Assembly: GCA_029007435.1 (NCBI GenBank)
Contig: JAQXHU010000041.1
Coordinates: 1-56,462 of the forward strand
Length of the DNA stretch: 56,462 bases
Origin: Bacteroidales bacterium
GTDB lineage: Bacteria; Bacteroidota; Bacteroidia; Bacteroidales; UBA932
Direction: 5' to 3'
Both the position numbers and the translations under genes were made by a program. The notes under the pieces are model-generated. The model was not told the DNA's origin, searched no databases, and saw only the letters and a list, made by a program, of their open reading frames with translations. Positions 1 to 9,135 of this stretch are shown piece by piece; position 1 is the stretch's first letter, and the number at the start of each line of letters is the position of its first letter.

Positions 1-11
1 TACCAGCCAAT

Positions 12-202
12 CGCAAGGCGCGTGAGATCCGATTGAGGGAGTTACCTCCCGGTAATGACCGAATGAGGATTCGATCAGCAACGCAGCGTTCGCAGCATTG
101 AAGTTTTGCGGTTATTTTGATGAAGCGCAAGGCGCGTGAGATCCGATTGAGGGAGTTACCTCCCGGTAATGACCGAATGAGGATTCGATCAGCAACGCAG
201 CG
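12..202. repeat. Tandem 77-bp direct repeats
   Basis: Two copies that appear identical lie at 12-88 and 126-202, with a period of 114 bp and a 37-bp spacer. Each copy contains a small hairpin (GGGAG-TTA-CCTCCC). The bases before the first copy could be the tail of a further copy outside the window. They lie directly upstream of tRNA-Ala. I see no convincing gene in 1-225, so this is an intergenic repeat of unknown role. Confidence 0.9.
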
Positions 203-225
203 ATTCGCAAAATAACAAGAAATAC

Positions 226-299
226 GGGGGTATAGCTCAGTTGGCTAGAGCATCTGCTTTGCAAGCAGAGGGTCGTCGGTTCGACTCCGTCTACCTCCA
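226..299 (+). tRNA. tRNA-Ala(TGC)
   Basis: This is a 74-nt cloverleaf. The acceptor GGGGGTA pairs with TACCTCC, with discriminator A. The anticodon stem TCTGC/GCAGA closes loop TTTGCAA, giving anticodon TGC at 260-262, and the T loop is standard. The 3' CCA is not encoded. tRNA-Ala(TGC) usually sits in the 16S-23S spacer, but here no rRNA follows, so this is a stand-alone copy with its own terminator. Confidence 0.97.
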
Positions 300-306
300 C
301 TCTCCA

Positions 307-341
307 GACCGGTCCAATCAGGGCCGGTCAATTTGTTTATT
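307..341 (+). terminator. Rho-independent terminator after tRNA-Ala
   Basis: A 9-bp stem (307-315 with 321-329, one G-U pair) with a 5-nt loop is followed by a T-rich tail. It lies 8 nt past the tRNA and should end its transcript. Confidence 0.75.
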
Positions 342-362
342 CCCCTTTTTTCAGTATGTTTG
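332..362 (+). promoter_or_regulatory. Bacteroidetes promoter for the 401-1063 gene
   Basis: TTTG (332-335), a 19-bp spacer and TATGTTTG (355-362) match the Bacteroidetes -33/-7 consensus. Transcription should start near 369. The ATG at 356 lies inside the -7 box and so cannot be the translation start, which supports the ATG at 401. Confidence 0.7.
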
Positions 363-400
363 TGTACGTTGATTTGAAGATAACTTTAATTTTGATCTTG

Positions 401-1063
401 ATGGCGTACAGAAAATACGATACTTGCTTCTTTGAGCGATATGCTATGCTCCAGCTACAACAGATATTGGGACACAAATTCGATGACCTGGTCAACTGCG
501 ACCGGCCGGATCTTCAGACACCTGGCACCCATACACTTGGCATCGAGGTCACGAGGGCGATGGAGGGTGGACGGCAGGCCGCACTGAAGATGCTGAAAGA
601 CATATCGGGTATTTCCGCTGTAGAAGGTGAAAGCCAGTCTGATATTGAGATTATGCAGCGCAGCGGATATGGCTACGGCCTCCATTCCGGTTCCTTTACA
701 GGTGGAATTGAACTCGATTATTGGATGGGAGCCCGCCCGATGAAAGAGATAATCGCCAACAAGGTAAGTAAAGTGTCTTCCGGATTCTATGGGGATTTCC
801 GTGAGTTCGGTCTCTTCGTGTTTTCTAATGAGCCGCTATCGGTTTTCAATGCCTATTCAGCTGTCCAATACACAATTGAACTGCAACGGACACTTGATGT
901 GAAATATGCCAGACTATATATTTCCGCCGTTACTGATTTCTATGCCTGCAATCTTGAGGACGGCATTTCCAATGAGTTCAGGGTATCGCCATATTTAGTT
1001 GACGAGAGCCAGCGCCGCTCGTTTTTCCTTTCATCCCTCGATTACCGCTGCGCTGACCATTAG
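401..1063 (+). CDS. Hypothetical protein, possible PD-(D/E)XK nuclease-like fold
   Basis: This is a 220-aa protein that I do not recognise as a named family. The start at 401 was chosen because an upstream in-frame ATG lies inside the promoter -7 box. It begins MAYRKYDTCFFE and has no signal peptide or membrane segment, so it is probably cytoplasmic. Near residues 30-55 it reads DRPDLQ, then LGIEVTRAM. A D followed some residues later by a short hydrophobic strand and E-x-T resembles the metal-binding strand of PD-(D/E)XK nucleases, but this is only a motif-level impression. A stretch around residues 110-190 alternates strands and aromatic residues. It has its own promoter, sits alone between tRNA-Ala and the sigma-factor gene, and shows no operon partner. 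Confidence 0.7.
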   Translation: MAYRKYDTCFFERYAMLQLQQILGHKFDDLVNCDRPDLQTPGTHTLGIEVTRAMEGGRQAALKMLKDISGISAVEGESQSDIEIMQRSGYGYGLHSGSFTGGIELDYWMGARPMKEIIANKVSKVSSGFYGDFREFGLFVFSNEPLSVFNAYSAVQYTIELQRTLDVKYARLYISAVTDFYACNLEDGISNEFRVSPYLVDESQRRSFFLSSLDYRCADH

Positions 1064-1238
1064 TTTCCCACTATTCCTTGTGTTGCATAGCAAATATCAG
1101 TTCCCTTTTTGCTTGTGACTTCCCGTTCCGGCATAATTCCTCCCATTTTTTGCTATTGTTATTAAAAATTGACCGAAATGGCAAAAATTACCCAAATTAT
1201 TGCCGAAGATTACAATTGGGCGACAATTGCCGGGCCGG

Positions 1239-1270
1239 ATTGAAAAGAAAACAAAAAATTCGTATGTTTG
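1239..1270 (+). promoter_or_regulatory. Promoter of the ECF sigma gene
   Basis: ATTG (1239-1242), a 20-bp spacer and TATGTTTG (1263-1270) fit the housekeeping Bacteroidetes promoter, with a start point near 1277. It rules out the in-frame ATG at 1264 and favours 1297 as the sigma factor start. The rest of 1064-1238 is AT-rich leader with no gene that I can support. Confidence 0.65.
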
Positions 1271-1296
1271 CATCTCAATGTTTTGATACGGCTGAG

Positions 1297-1821
1297 ATGG
1301 AACTTAAAGAACGAATCGCTGCGGGAGATCTGGACGCATTCCGTGAATTGTTCGAAACGTACTTCCCGAAGGTACGTGAGTTCATTGCCGCATTCATCAA
1401 AGACGACAAGTCCGCAGAGGATCTGTCCCAGGATATTTTCCTGAAAATATGGAATATGCGCGAAGTCCTGCCGGAAGTCAGGAATGTCAGCTCCTGGATT
1501 TACAGAATGGCCCGCAACGCATCGTTGAACTATATCCGTTCCCGGAAGAAGACTGCTGTGCTGACAGACGCCGCTCTTCCCGAAGTCCGGGACACGGAGG
1601 ATATCTATATCGAGAGAGAAAAGGAACTGATTATCAAAACATTTGTGGACACTATGCCGGAGCGGAGGCGCGAAATATTCAATATGAGCCGCTATCAGGA
1701 CATCCCGAATGACAAGATTGCCGAGATTCTGCATATTTCCAAGAAGACCGTCGAGAACCATCTGACCCTCGCTTTGAAAGATATCCGCAATCTTTTGGGT
1801 ACATTCATTATTTTTTTCTGA
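1297..1821 (+). CDS. ECF RNA polymerase sigma factor (sigma-70 family, PUL type)
   Basis: This 174-aa protein has the two-domain ECF layout. Region 2 (about residues 10-80) includes the DDKSAEDLSQDIFLKIW stretch that binds core polymerase and the -10 element. Region 4 (about 115-170) has the HTH IPNDKIAEILHISKKTVENH. In Bacteroidetes such sigma factors are held by a membrane FecR protein and released when an outer-membrane TonB receptor senses its glycan. The next genes are exactly that FecR and an STN-domain receptor, all on the same strand. The family assignment is firm. The start at 1297 is chosen because the upstream ATG at 1264 lies in the promoter. The target promoter is inferred to be the susC-like operon that follows. 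Confidence 0.95.
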   Translation: MELKERIAAGDLDAFRELFETYFPKVREFIAAFIKDDKSAEDLSQDIFLKIWNMREVLPEVRNVSSWIYRMARNASLNYIRSRKKTAVLTDAALPEVRDTEDIYIEREKELIIKTFVDTMPERRREIFNMSRYQDIPNDKIAEILHISKKTVENHLTLALKDIRNLLGTFIIFF

Positions 1822-1873
1822 TACTGGCTGGGTGTATCAACCGTTTCAGGTGTCTATATGGAAAACCGTAAAA

Positions 1874-2842
1874 ATGACACCGAAACAGATTATTCAAAGA
1901 TACTTCTCCGCAAAAACCGGCAAAGACACGTCAGAACTGTTTGAAAAATGGTTCTCCGACTCTCATTCCAGGGAACAGAAAGAACAGGCACTCAAAGAAA
2001 TCTGGGACAATGCAGAAGGCCGTCCAGACGATATCGACGAACAGTTCAATATACTTTCCAGACGCATCCGGAAGAACCGGAGAGAATTCAGAATCAGGAA
2101 CTTGCTCCTTGCAGGCTCAATAGCGGCGGGACTGGCTGTTCCATTGGCCGTTGCAGGGTTAATTGCGTTGAGACGGTCAGCCGTGCCGGAAGAAATACGG
2201 ATTGTCCAGAAATATGCCGCCAACGGAAAGACTGAGACATTGCTCCTGCCGGACTCCACGACCGTAATTCTCAACTCCGGGAGCACACTGCTCTATCCAT
2301 CAGAATACAACGGAAAAGAGCGCACTGCGTTCCTGTCAGGCGAGGCCATATTCAAAGTCGCCAGAAACAAAGAAAAGCCATTTATTGTGAAAGCCGGAGA
2401 CTTCAACGTCAGAGTGCTCGGAACGGAATTCGACCTCAGGGTCTATCCGGATGAGCGCAATGTTGAACTCACTGTGAACAGGGGCTGCGTCCAGACATCT
2501 GGTTGCGGTGACAATGACCATATATTGAGAGCCGGGGACAGAATCGTGTTCGATAAAGCTGCCGGGACAGTCCGGGCTGAGAAAGTGGAACCGGATAAAT
2601 ATTTCGCCTGGAAAGACGGCAAACTGTATTTCTCAAGCGAGTCCTTCCGCAATATAGTCAAGAAGATAGAACAGCGTTACGGCGTTGAGATATACGTGGC
2701 CACAGACCGTTATGACAATGAGAGAATCACGGCCAAGTTCATAAGCGGGGAGAGCATAGAAGAACTTATGGGAACTCTTCAGGAACTTATTCCGGGACTT
2801 GAATTCGACAGCCCGAGGGACGGCGTAATCCGTATCCGTTGA
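1874..2842 (+). CDS. FecR-family anti-sigma factor
   Basis: The 322-aa inner-membrane anti-sigma factor has an N-terminal cytoplasmic segment (about 70 residues) that would bind the adjacent sigma factor. One transmembrane helix follows (RNLLLAGSIAAGLAVPLAV, about 75-95). The periplasmic FecR domain (about 110-230, with LLPDSTTVILNSGSTLLYP) and a C-terminal DUF4974 domain (about 240-322) would contact the STN domain of the receptor. The ATG at 1874 is preferred over an upstream GTG at 1832 because it gives the usual MTPKQII-type start. It lies 52 bp after the sigma gene and 31 bp before susC, so the three are probably cotranscribed. Confidence 0.95.
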   Translation: MTPKQIIQRYFSAKTGKDTSELFEKWFSDSHSREQKEQALKEIWDNAEGRPDDIDEQFNILSRRIRKNRREFRIRNLLLAGSIAAGLAVPLAVAGLIALRRSAVPEEIRIVQKYAANGKTETLLLPDSTTVILNSGSTLLYPSEYNGKERTAFLSGEAIFKVARNKEKPFIVKAGDFNVRVLGTEFDLRVYPDERNVELTVNRGCVQTSGCGDNDHILRAGDRIVFDKAAGTVRAEKVEPDKYFAWKDGKLYFSSESFRNIVKKIEQRYGVEIYVATDRYDNERITAKFISGESIEELMGTLQELIPGLEFDSPRDGVIRIR

Positions 2843-2873
2843 CAACCACAATACACAAACAAATATCACCAAT

Positions 2874-5800
2874 ATGAGAAAACATCTGTTATTTATTCTC
2901 CTGCTTCTGCCGGTGGTGATGAATGCCCAGACTGTCAAGTTCGGCAGCCGGACAAGCACGCTGGCGCAGGTCTTTCAGGCCATTGAGAAGCAGACATCCC
3001 TGACCGTCGCCTACAATGACAACATTGTGGATGCCGGAAAGACGGTATCAGTGCCACAGGGATCGGTTGACCTTAAGGACGCACTTAAGGAGATTCTCCG
3101 GAACACCGGATACACATTCCGGTTCCACAACAACATCATCCTCATTGTCAAAGAGGACTCAAAGCCGGAGACTATAGTTTACAGCGGAACGGTGACCGAC
3201 ACTAAAAACGAGCCTTTGCCGGGTACAGTCATTATGCTGGAGGACTCAGGCGTCAGCACGATTGCCGACGAGAATGGAAAATTCAGCATAAGGGGCAAGG
3301 AAGGCGACTTGATAAGAGTGTCGATTCTCGGTTACTCCGAGACCATCTCCGTTCTCGGCTCTCCTTCAAAGCCGGTGAACATCATTCTCAACAATGACAC
3401 CAACTATCTGGACGAGGTCGTGATAGTGGGATACGGAACCCAGAAGAAAGTCAATCTTACAGGAGCTGTATCGGCGACTTCCGGAGATGTCCTTGAGGAC
3501 AGGCCTATCGGCAATATCGCCCAGGGCCTTCAGGGTGTCATCCCTAACCTGAACATCACTTTCAACAGCGGCAAGCCTGATACCAAGGCCGCCATCAACA
3601 TCAGGGGCAACACATCTCTGAACGGAGGCAACGCCCTGATTCTCCTGGACGGAGTGGAGATTTCGGATCTGTCACTGGTCAATCCGAATGACATCGAGAG
3701 CATTTCCGTTCTGAAAGACGCGTCCGCCGCAGCCGTTTATGGTGCGAGAGCCGCATTCGGCGTGATGTTGCTGACGACCAAGAAAGGAGCTAAAAGTTCA
3801 AGAACCAGAGTGACTTACAGTAACAACTTCTCCTGGAACACGCCGGCGAGACTGCCTGAAATGGCAAGCTCGGACGTATGGTGCCGTATGTGGAATATGG
3901 CAATGGAATATGACAATCCGGGAACATATTATTTCAGCGACAGATTCCTTGAACTGCTTGACGCCCACATTGCCGATCCGGCCAACAATCCGGGAGTGGT
4001 AGTCGATACCGAGGGAATCCAGGACTACCGCCACACTCCGAGTGATCCGGGCTGGGCCTATGTGTCGAATACCGACTGGCTCAAGGCCTTCTACCGCAAC
4101 AGCGGTCTGATGCATCAGCACAATGTCAGCGCGACCGGAGGAAATGACGTGCTTTCATATTATGCCTCAATAGGATACAAAAACCAGCAGGGTATTTTCA
4201 GATATGGCAATGACAAATACCGCAGGTTCAACGGCAATCTGAATCTTGATGCGAAACTCGCCGACTGGATTGACGTCGGATTCTCAGTCAGGATGAACAA
4301 GACCGAGTCTGACGACCCGAATGTGGATTTCCAGAACAATTCAGGATACACTCTGTACTATGAAGTTTACCGAATGTTCCCGACAGTGCCTGTCTTCCTG
4401 CCGAACGGCGACTGGGCCGGTCTTGACGGATATCATATGAATTACAACATTGTCGGAAGAATGGCTCTGGCCGGAAGGTCAGTGACAAGCACCTGGGACA
4501 ACTGGTACACCGGAAGGATTGACATACATCCTTTCAAGGGATTTGCAATCAAGGGTGACTATTCGTACAACACGTATTTCAGCAAGCAGAAGAAACACGG
4601 CAAGACATACTCCCAGACCTATCCTGAAGGCCGGGAGCCAGTAATCTCCGGTTCTCCGAGCAATGTCACCAACTACAATGCGAACAACATTTACCAGGCT
4701 CTGAATCTCTGGGCTGAATACAGTCATTCTTTCAGGAAGGGCCACAATCTGAAAGTGATGGCCGGATACAATCAGGAGGAGAAAAAATACACATCCAACT
4801 CATTGACGATGACTGGATTGTATGACAATAACCTGCCAATGGCGGATATGGCTTCCGATTATCTCTCCAACAGCGAGGTGAAAACTCTGTGGAGAGTCCA
4901 GGGCATATTCTTCAGGGCTAATTATGACTACAGGGGCAGGTATCTCCTCGAAGTCAACGGCAGATATGACGGCTCGTCCAAATATGCCGCTAATGACAGG
5001 TGGGCATTCTTCCCATCCGCTTCCGCTGGCTGGAACATAGCTGAGGAATCCTGGATGAAAGCGCATCAGCATAAAGTCAACCTGCTCAAACTCAGGGCGT
5101 CAGTCGGAGCCTTGGGAAATCAGGTCACTACTGGATATCACGACTATATGTCGGTGATAACATCCAGCACCATCAAGAACTATCTGTTCGATGGCGCTCT
5201 CAGCAACGGCCTGTCAACCCCTTCCGTACCGAGCTATGTGTCCTGGGAAAAAGTTGTCACATACGATGCCGGTCTTGACTGGGGCTTCCTTGACAACAGG
5301 CTTACAGGATCTTTTGACTATTATATCCGCCAGACTAAAGGAATGGTGCGCAGCGTCACTCTCCCTGCAGTATTCGGGACCTCCACAGGTAAGGAGAATC
5401 TTGCGGATATGAGGACCAACGGATGGGAATTCGAGGTCAGCTGGAGAGACAGGGCAGGCAATGTGGCTGGAAGTCCGTTGGATTACAATGTCGGAATCGG
5501 GCTCTCGGACTATCAGGCTGTCATCACCAAGTATGACAATCCTACCGGCTCCATTGCGCCAGGAATGTATTACAAGGGACAGAAACTCGGAGAGATATGG
5601 GGATATGTCACTGACGGATTCATCCAGACCGGAGAGGAGGCCCTTGAAATGGACAAAGTCCAGAAATACCTCAGCGCCAAATGGTTCCCTGGTGATATCC
5701 GTTACAGGGATCTCAACAATGACGGGAAAATCGATGAGGGAATGAGGACACTTGATGACCCGGGAGACAAGAAAGTCATCGGAAACAACACTCCACGTTA

Positions 5801-6308
5801 CCGTTTCAACATCAATGGAGGCATCAGCTGGAAGGGCGTCAGCCTCGACTTCCTGTTCGAGGGTGTGGCCAAGAGAGATCTCTGGACAGGCAGCGACCTG
5901 TTCTGGGGATTCGGCCGCGGAATATACAACAGCAGCGTGACCGGGTACCACGTGAAGAACACCTGGACATTCGACAATACCGACGCATACTATCCGAGAC
6001 TCAGTATGGGAGGCAATGCCAAGAGCAAACAGGTGCAGACGAAGTACTTGCAGAATGCGGCCTATCTGAGGCTCAAGAATCTCACACTCGGATATACCTT
6101 CCCTGAGAAACTTACTAAGAAAGTGGGCATATCCGGACTCAAGATATATGCAACGGGAATGAATCTCTGGGAAGTGACCGGACTTCCGGACTTTATGACT
6201 CCGGACATTGCCGACAACATCGTGAACAGCGGACTGAACTCCGGCAATGCAGGCAAGGAATACGCCTTTATGAGAAGTTACTCTTTCGGTGTCAACATTA
6301 CTTTTTAA
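2874..6308 (+). CDS. SusC-like TonB-dependent receptor with STN signalling domain
   Basis: This is a 1144-aa outer-membrane importer and sensor. Order of parts: signal peptide (1-19); STN domain (about 20-95), the part that signals to FecR; carboxypeptidase-regulatory-like beta-sandwich (about 100-170); a TonB-box/plug start at VVIVGYGTQKK (about 185); plug; then a long 22-strand barrel ending in the aromatic YSFGVNITF. The STN extension is absent from ordinary SusC proteins and is typical of ECF-regulated receptors for host or plant glycans. With the SusD that follows 12 bp later it forms the glycan uptake complex. The nearby GH53 and GH2 enzymes suggest galactan oligosaccharides as cargo, which is inference. 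Confidence 0.97.
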   Translation: MRKHLLFILLLLPVVMNAQTVKFGSRTSTLAQVFQAIEKQTSLTVAYNDNIVDAGKTVSVPQGSVDLKDALKEILRNTGYTFRFHNNIILIVKEDSKPETIVYSGTVTDTKNEPLPGTVIMLEDSGVSTIADENGKFSIRGKEGDLIRVSILGYSETISVLGSPSKPVNIILNNDTNYLDEVVIVGYGTQKKVNLTGAVSATSGDVLEDRPIGNIAQGLQGVIPNLNITFNSGKPDTKAAINIRGNTSLNGGNALILLDGVEISDLSLVNPNDIESISVLKDASAAAVYGARAAFGVMLLTTKKGAKSSRTRVTYSNNFSWNTPARLPEMASSDVWCRMWNMAMEYDNPGTYYFSDRFLELLDAHIADPANNPGVVVDTEGIQDYRHTPSDPGWAYVSNTDWLKAFYRNSGLMHQHNVSATGGNDVLSYYASIGYKNQQGIFRYGNDKYRRFNGNLNLDAKLADWIDVGFSVRMNKTESDDPNVDFQNNSGYTLYYEVYRMFPTVPVFLPNGDWAGLDGYHMNYNIVGRMALAGRSVTSTWDNWYTGRIDIHPFKGFAIKGDYSYNTYFSKQKKHGKTYSQTYPEGREPVISGSPSNVTNYNANNIYQALNLWAEYSHSFRKGHNLKVMAGYNQEEKKYTSNSLTMTGLYDNNLPMADMASDYLSNSEVKTLWRVQGIFFRANYDYRGRYLLEVNGRYDGSSKYAANDRWAFFPSASAGWNIAEESWMKAHQHKVNLLKLRASVGALGNQVTTGYHDYMSVITSSTIKNYLFDGALSNGLSTPSVPSYVSWEKVVTYDAGLDWGFLDNRLTGSFDYYIRQTKGMVRSVTLPAVFGTSTGKENLADMRTNGWEFEVSWRDRAGNVAGSPLDYNVGIGLSDYQAVITKYDNPTGSIAPGMYYKGQKLGEIWGYVTDGFIQTGEEALEMDKVQKYLSAKWFPGDIRYRDLNNDGKIDEGMRTLDDPGDKKVIGNNTPRYRFNINGGISWKGVSLDFLFEGVAKRDLWTGSDLFWGFGRGIYNSSVTGYHVKNTWTFDNTDAYYPRLSMGGNAKSKQVQTKYLQNAAYLRLKNLTLGYTFPEKLTKKVGISGLKIYATGMNLWEVTGLPDFMTPDIADNIVNSGLNSGNAGKEYAFMRSYSFGVNITF

Positions 6309-6320
6309 GGAGGAAACAAG

Positions 6321-8096
6321 ATGAAAAAGAAGTTCATATATGCTATAACGGCAATCTGTGCCTTGGCGGCGGGATGCGACTACCTTGACACCGTTCCGGG
6401 GGACGCCATCACAGGAGACACTTTCTGGAGCACGGCCGATGCCATAGCACTGAAACAGTATTGCAATACATATTATCCCAAACTCATTATCGGACACGGC
6501 GATCCGAACGGATGGAACTGCGGCGAGATGATTATCGGAGAGTACCAGTCCGACAATGTGCTGAGCGCCGGACAGAATGCCCTTACATACGGCCAGAACA
6601 CTGTGAACAACTCCGACAGCAGATGGAGCTGGAGTGTCGTCAGGGGATGCAATGCGTTCATCAACAATTATGAGAAATCTCCCGCACCTGCGTTGGAGAA
6701 GCAGAAATATGCCGGAGAAATTTATTTCTTCAAGGCCTGGGATTATTTCAACAAGGTCAGGACATTCGGAGACGTTCCGTGGTATGACAAGGAACTCGGG
6801 AAAAACGACCCGGACCTGTACAAAGGCCGTGATTCGAGAATCTTTGTGATGAACAAGATTGTCGAGACAATTGACAAGGCTATAGAACTGCTTCCGAAAA
6901 AGACTTCCGTCAGCCGTGTAAGCAAGGATGCCGCTCTCTGCCTCAAGGCCAGGATATGCCTGTATGAAGGCACCTGGAGAAGATACAGGGGAGTCGAGGG
7001 AGATGAGGATTTCCTCAGGCTCGCATACGAGACCGCCGGTATCCTGATGGATCCGGGATATGGCTACTCACTTTATACAGAAGGCGGTCCGGACCAGTGC
7101 TATTTCAATCTTTTTATCCAGCCGGACTACAAGAACAATCCGGAAATCATCCTGTCAAGGGAGTATGACCCGGATATCAATATGGGAAATGACGTGTCGA
7201 AGCAGCACGGCTCGCACGGAATGAGCAGGGACTGTTTCGAAGAGTACCTTTGCGCCAAAACAGGTCTGCCGGTATCATTGTGCGGCTGCCACAATCCGGA
7301 TATGGGTATGGTGGCCGAGATGAAGAACCGTGACGGAAGGCTTTGCCAGACTGTCTGCATTCCTGAGGCCGGCAATCCTCATTCTAACCAGTTGTTCAGG
7401 ACAATCAACGGAAAGATCCAGGGTGGCGCTCCGAATATCCAGGGAATGCTGACAGCCACTGACAGCAGGCCGTTCTATGCGGTATCAAGTACCGGTTATG
7501 CCATCAGCAAGTTCTTCAGTATGACTGACTTTTCGAAGCAGGCACTCCATACCGGAACTATCGACGCACCGGTTATGAGATATGCGGAGGTGCTGCTTAT
7601 CAGGGCCGAGGCCGGTGCCGAGCTGGGCCTGGATCCGGAACTGGACAAGACTGTCAATGCTCTCAGGGAGAGAGTCGGATTCCCGTTCAAACTCGAGGCT
7701 AATCCGGTTGAAGACCCTGATCTCGTGTCTAAATATCCGGTAATCAAAGGACCTGATGCGAACCTTATCCGTGAAATCCGCAGGGAAAGGAGAATTGAGC
7801 TTTTCTGCGAGAACCAGAGATGGGACGACATTGTCAGATGGAAGGTCGGCAACGAGGTGTTCAACCTGAGGGAACGCAGGGGTGCTCCTCTTGACGCAAG
7901 ACTGTACTCAGCGTCTGAAATCGAGACAATCAAGTCAAAAGTCGGTGTGGATGAGAATGGCTTCATCCTGCCTTATAAGGAAAGCGGAAGGCTTGAGCGG
8001 AATTTCACTGACAAGAACTATCTTTTCAACGTGCCGCTTGACCAGATATCATTGAATCCTAACCTGTTGCCTCAGAATCCGGGATGGGATGAATAA
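6321..8096 (+). CDS. SusD/RagB-family surface glycan-binding lipoprotein
   Basis: The 591-aa partner of the preceding SusC acts as the lid of the uptake channel. A lipoprotein signal ends at CALAAGC (Cys19). The SusD N-terminal region follows (TPR-like, with AGEIYFFKAWDYF around residue 135), then the C-terminal RagB region (MRYAEVLLIRAEAGAELG near 420 and IREIRRERRIELFCENQRWDDIVRW near 490). It ends in NLLPQNPGWDE, the usual SusD finish. The 12-bp spacing to susC indicates cotranscription. Family assignment is secure; ligand is not visible from sequence. Confidence 0.97.
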   Translation: MKKKFIYAITAICALAAGCDYLDTVPGDAITGDTFWSTADAIALKQYCNTYYPKLIIGHGDPNGWNCGEMIIGEYQSDNVLSAGQNALTYGQNTVNNSDSRWSWSVVRGCNAFINNYEKSPAPALEKQKYAGEIYFFKAWDYFNKVRTFGDVPWYDKELGKNDPDLYKGRDSRIFVMNKIVETIDKAIELLPKKTSVSRVSKDAALCLKARICLYEGTWRRYRGVEGDEDFLRLAYETAGILMDPGYGYSLYTEGGPDQCYFNLFIQPDYKNNPEIILSREYDPDINMGNDVSKQHGSHGMSRDCFEEYLCAKTGLPVSLCGCHNPDMGMVAEMKNRDGRLCQTVCIPEAGNPHSNQLFRTINGKIQGGAPNIQGMLTATDSRPFYAVSSTGYAISKFFSMTDFSKQALHTGTIDAPVMRYAEVLLIRAEAGAELGLDPELDKTVNALRERVGFPFKLEANPVEDPDLVSKYPVIKGPDANLIREIRRERRIELFCENQRWDDIVRWKVGNEVFNLRERRGAPLDARLYSASEIETIKSKVGVDENGFILPYKESGRLERNFTDKNYLFNVPLDQISLNPNLLPQNPGWDE

Positions 8097-8116
8097 CAAC
8101 TATAAACAGAAACATT

Positions 8117-9100
8117 ATGAAACTTAAGAATATGTTCTATACACCGATTATAATCGCGCTGGCAGCCCTTGCCGGCTGTGACAATGACGATAGCGGGAAA
8201 AAGCCTTTTGATTTCTCCCAGTTCGGGCCGCTTGTGGAAAGCATTGCGGAATACACCCCGGGAATAACGGCGGTTGACAGCGTGAAGGAGCACACCCTGC
8301 CGGGGGATCTGAAAATGACCGAGATTGCGTTCAAGGCGAGATTCTGGAACCAGCATATCTATATCGTGGAGGTGGATCTTGACAGGGACGTCACCATAGT
8401 TTCCTCCACTCCTGATGACAACCCTCCTACAGGCGGACATCAGACTCTGGACCTGCACGCTGCTGCGGCGGAGAATCACGGCAAGACTGTGTATATTGGT
8501 GTAAACGGCGATGTCTGCGGCAGTTACAGCATTCCTGAAGGGGAATACGACGGATGGAAAGGAGGCCTTGTATCAGCCGGCCCATTCGTTAAAGATGGCG
8601 TCATATACAGAAGCAAATTCGCTCCGAGCACGACCAGTGCGTTCTATATCAAGAACGACGGTTCGGCCCATCTTGAGAAAGAGGAACAGTACAGGGCTGA
8701 CGAGCAGGATGTCAGGGATGCGATAGGCGGATGGCACCTGCTTGTGTGGGACGGTGAGATTCAGGAAATACCGAAAGCCGACAGGACTCATTATGACCCG
8801 CGCACCTGCATTGGAATGTCCGAGGACGGCAAGAAAGTTTATTTCTTCATAATGGACGGCCGGCAGCCACCTTACTCTTACGGAATGTATCTTGAGGATA
8901 TGGCGGGAATTGCCAAAGGGACAGGATGTTACAGGGCCTGCAATCTTGACGGTGGTGGTTCCACCACCCTCGTGGTTCGTGACGAGACTGCGGAAGGAGT
9001 CACTTTCAAAGTGTTCAACAGGACGTGCGCCACCGAATCCACCGCCGTGGACGGAGTCCGGCCGCTTCCTAACGGGCTTCTGGTCGTTGCATCCAGATAA
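8117..9100 (+). CDS. Phosphodiester glycosidase (NAGPA-domain) lipoprotein
   Basis: This is a 327-aa lipoprotein (lipobox AALAGC, Cys about 20) with a NAGPA domain, formerly DUF2233. The family includes the mammalian uncovering enzyme that removes GlcNAc from a phosphodiester on mannose-6-phosphate. The diagnostic C-terminal block CNLDGGGSTTLV is present (about residues 280-290), preceded by RTCIGMSEDGKKVYFFIMDG, which is typical of the fold. It follows susD by 20 bp and is probably in the same operon, so it should act at the cell surface or in the periplasm on the imported glycan. Removal of a phosphodiester-linked sugar or a related cap is inferred from the family; bacterial members are poorly characterised. 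Confidence 0.9.
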   Translation: MKLKNMFYTPIIIALAALAGCDNDDSGKKPFDFSQFGPLVESIAEYTPGITAVDSVKEHTLPGDLKMTEIAFKARFWNQHIYIVEVDLDRDVTIVSSTPDDNPPTGGHQTLDLHAAAAENHGKTVYIGVNGDVCGSYSIPEGEYDGWKGGLVSAGPFVKDGVIYRSKFAPSTTSAFYIKNDGSAHLEKEEQYRADEQDVRDAIGGWHLLVWDGEIQEIPKADRTHYDPRTCIGMSEDGKKVYFFIMDGRQPPYSYGMYLEDMAGIAKGTGCYRACNLDGGGSTTLVVRDETAEGVTFKVFNRTCATESTAVDGVRPLPNGLLVVASR

Positions 9101-9135
9101 GAAATGCCTTCATTGAAATCAAAAGAATTATTATT

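Noticed and set aside
356..400. Longer N terminus for the orphan gene (ATG at 356)
   Set aside because: The ATG is inside the TATGTTTG -7 box, upstream of the expected transcript start.
1078..1296. Longer N terminus for the ECF sigma factor (TTG at 1078 or ATG at 1264)
   Set aside because: The added residues are not sigma-like and the region contains the promoter.
5214..6497. 427-codon open frame on the minus strand opposite the susC/susD genes
   Set aside because: It lies wholly antisense to two strongly supported genes, has no recognisable domain and looks like a by-product of codon bias.
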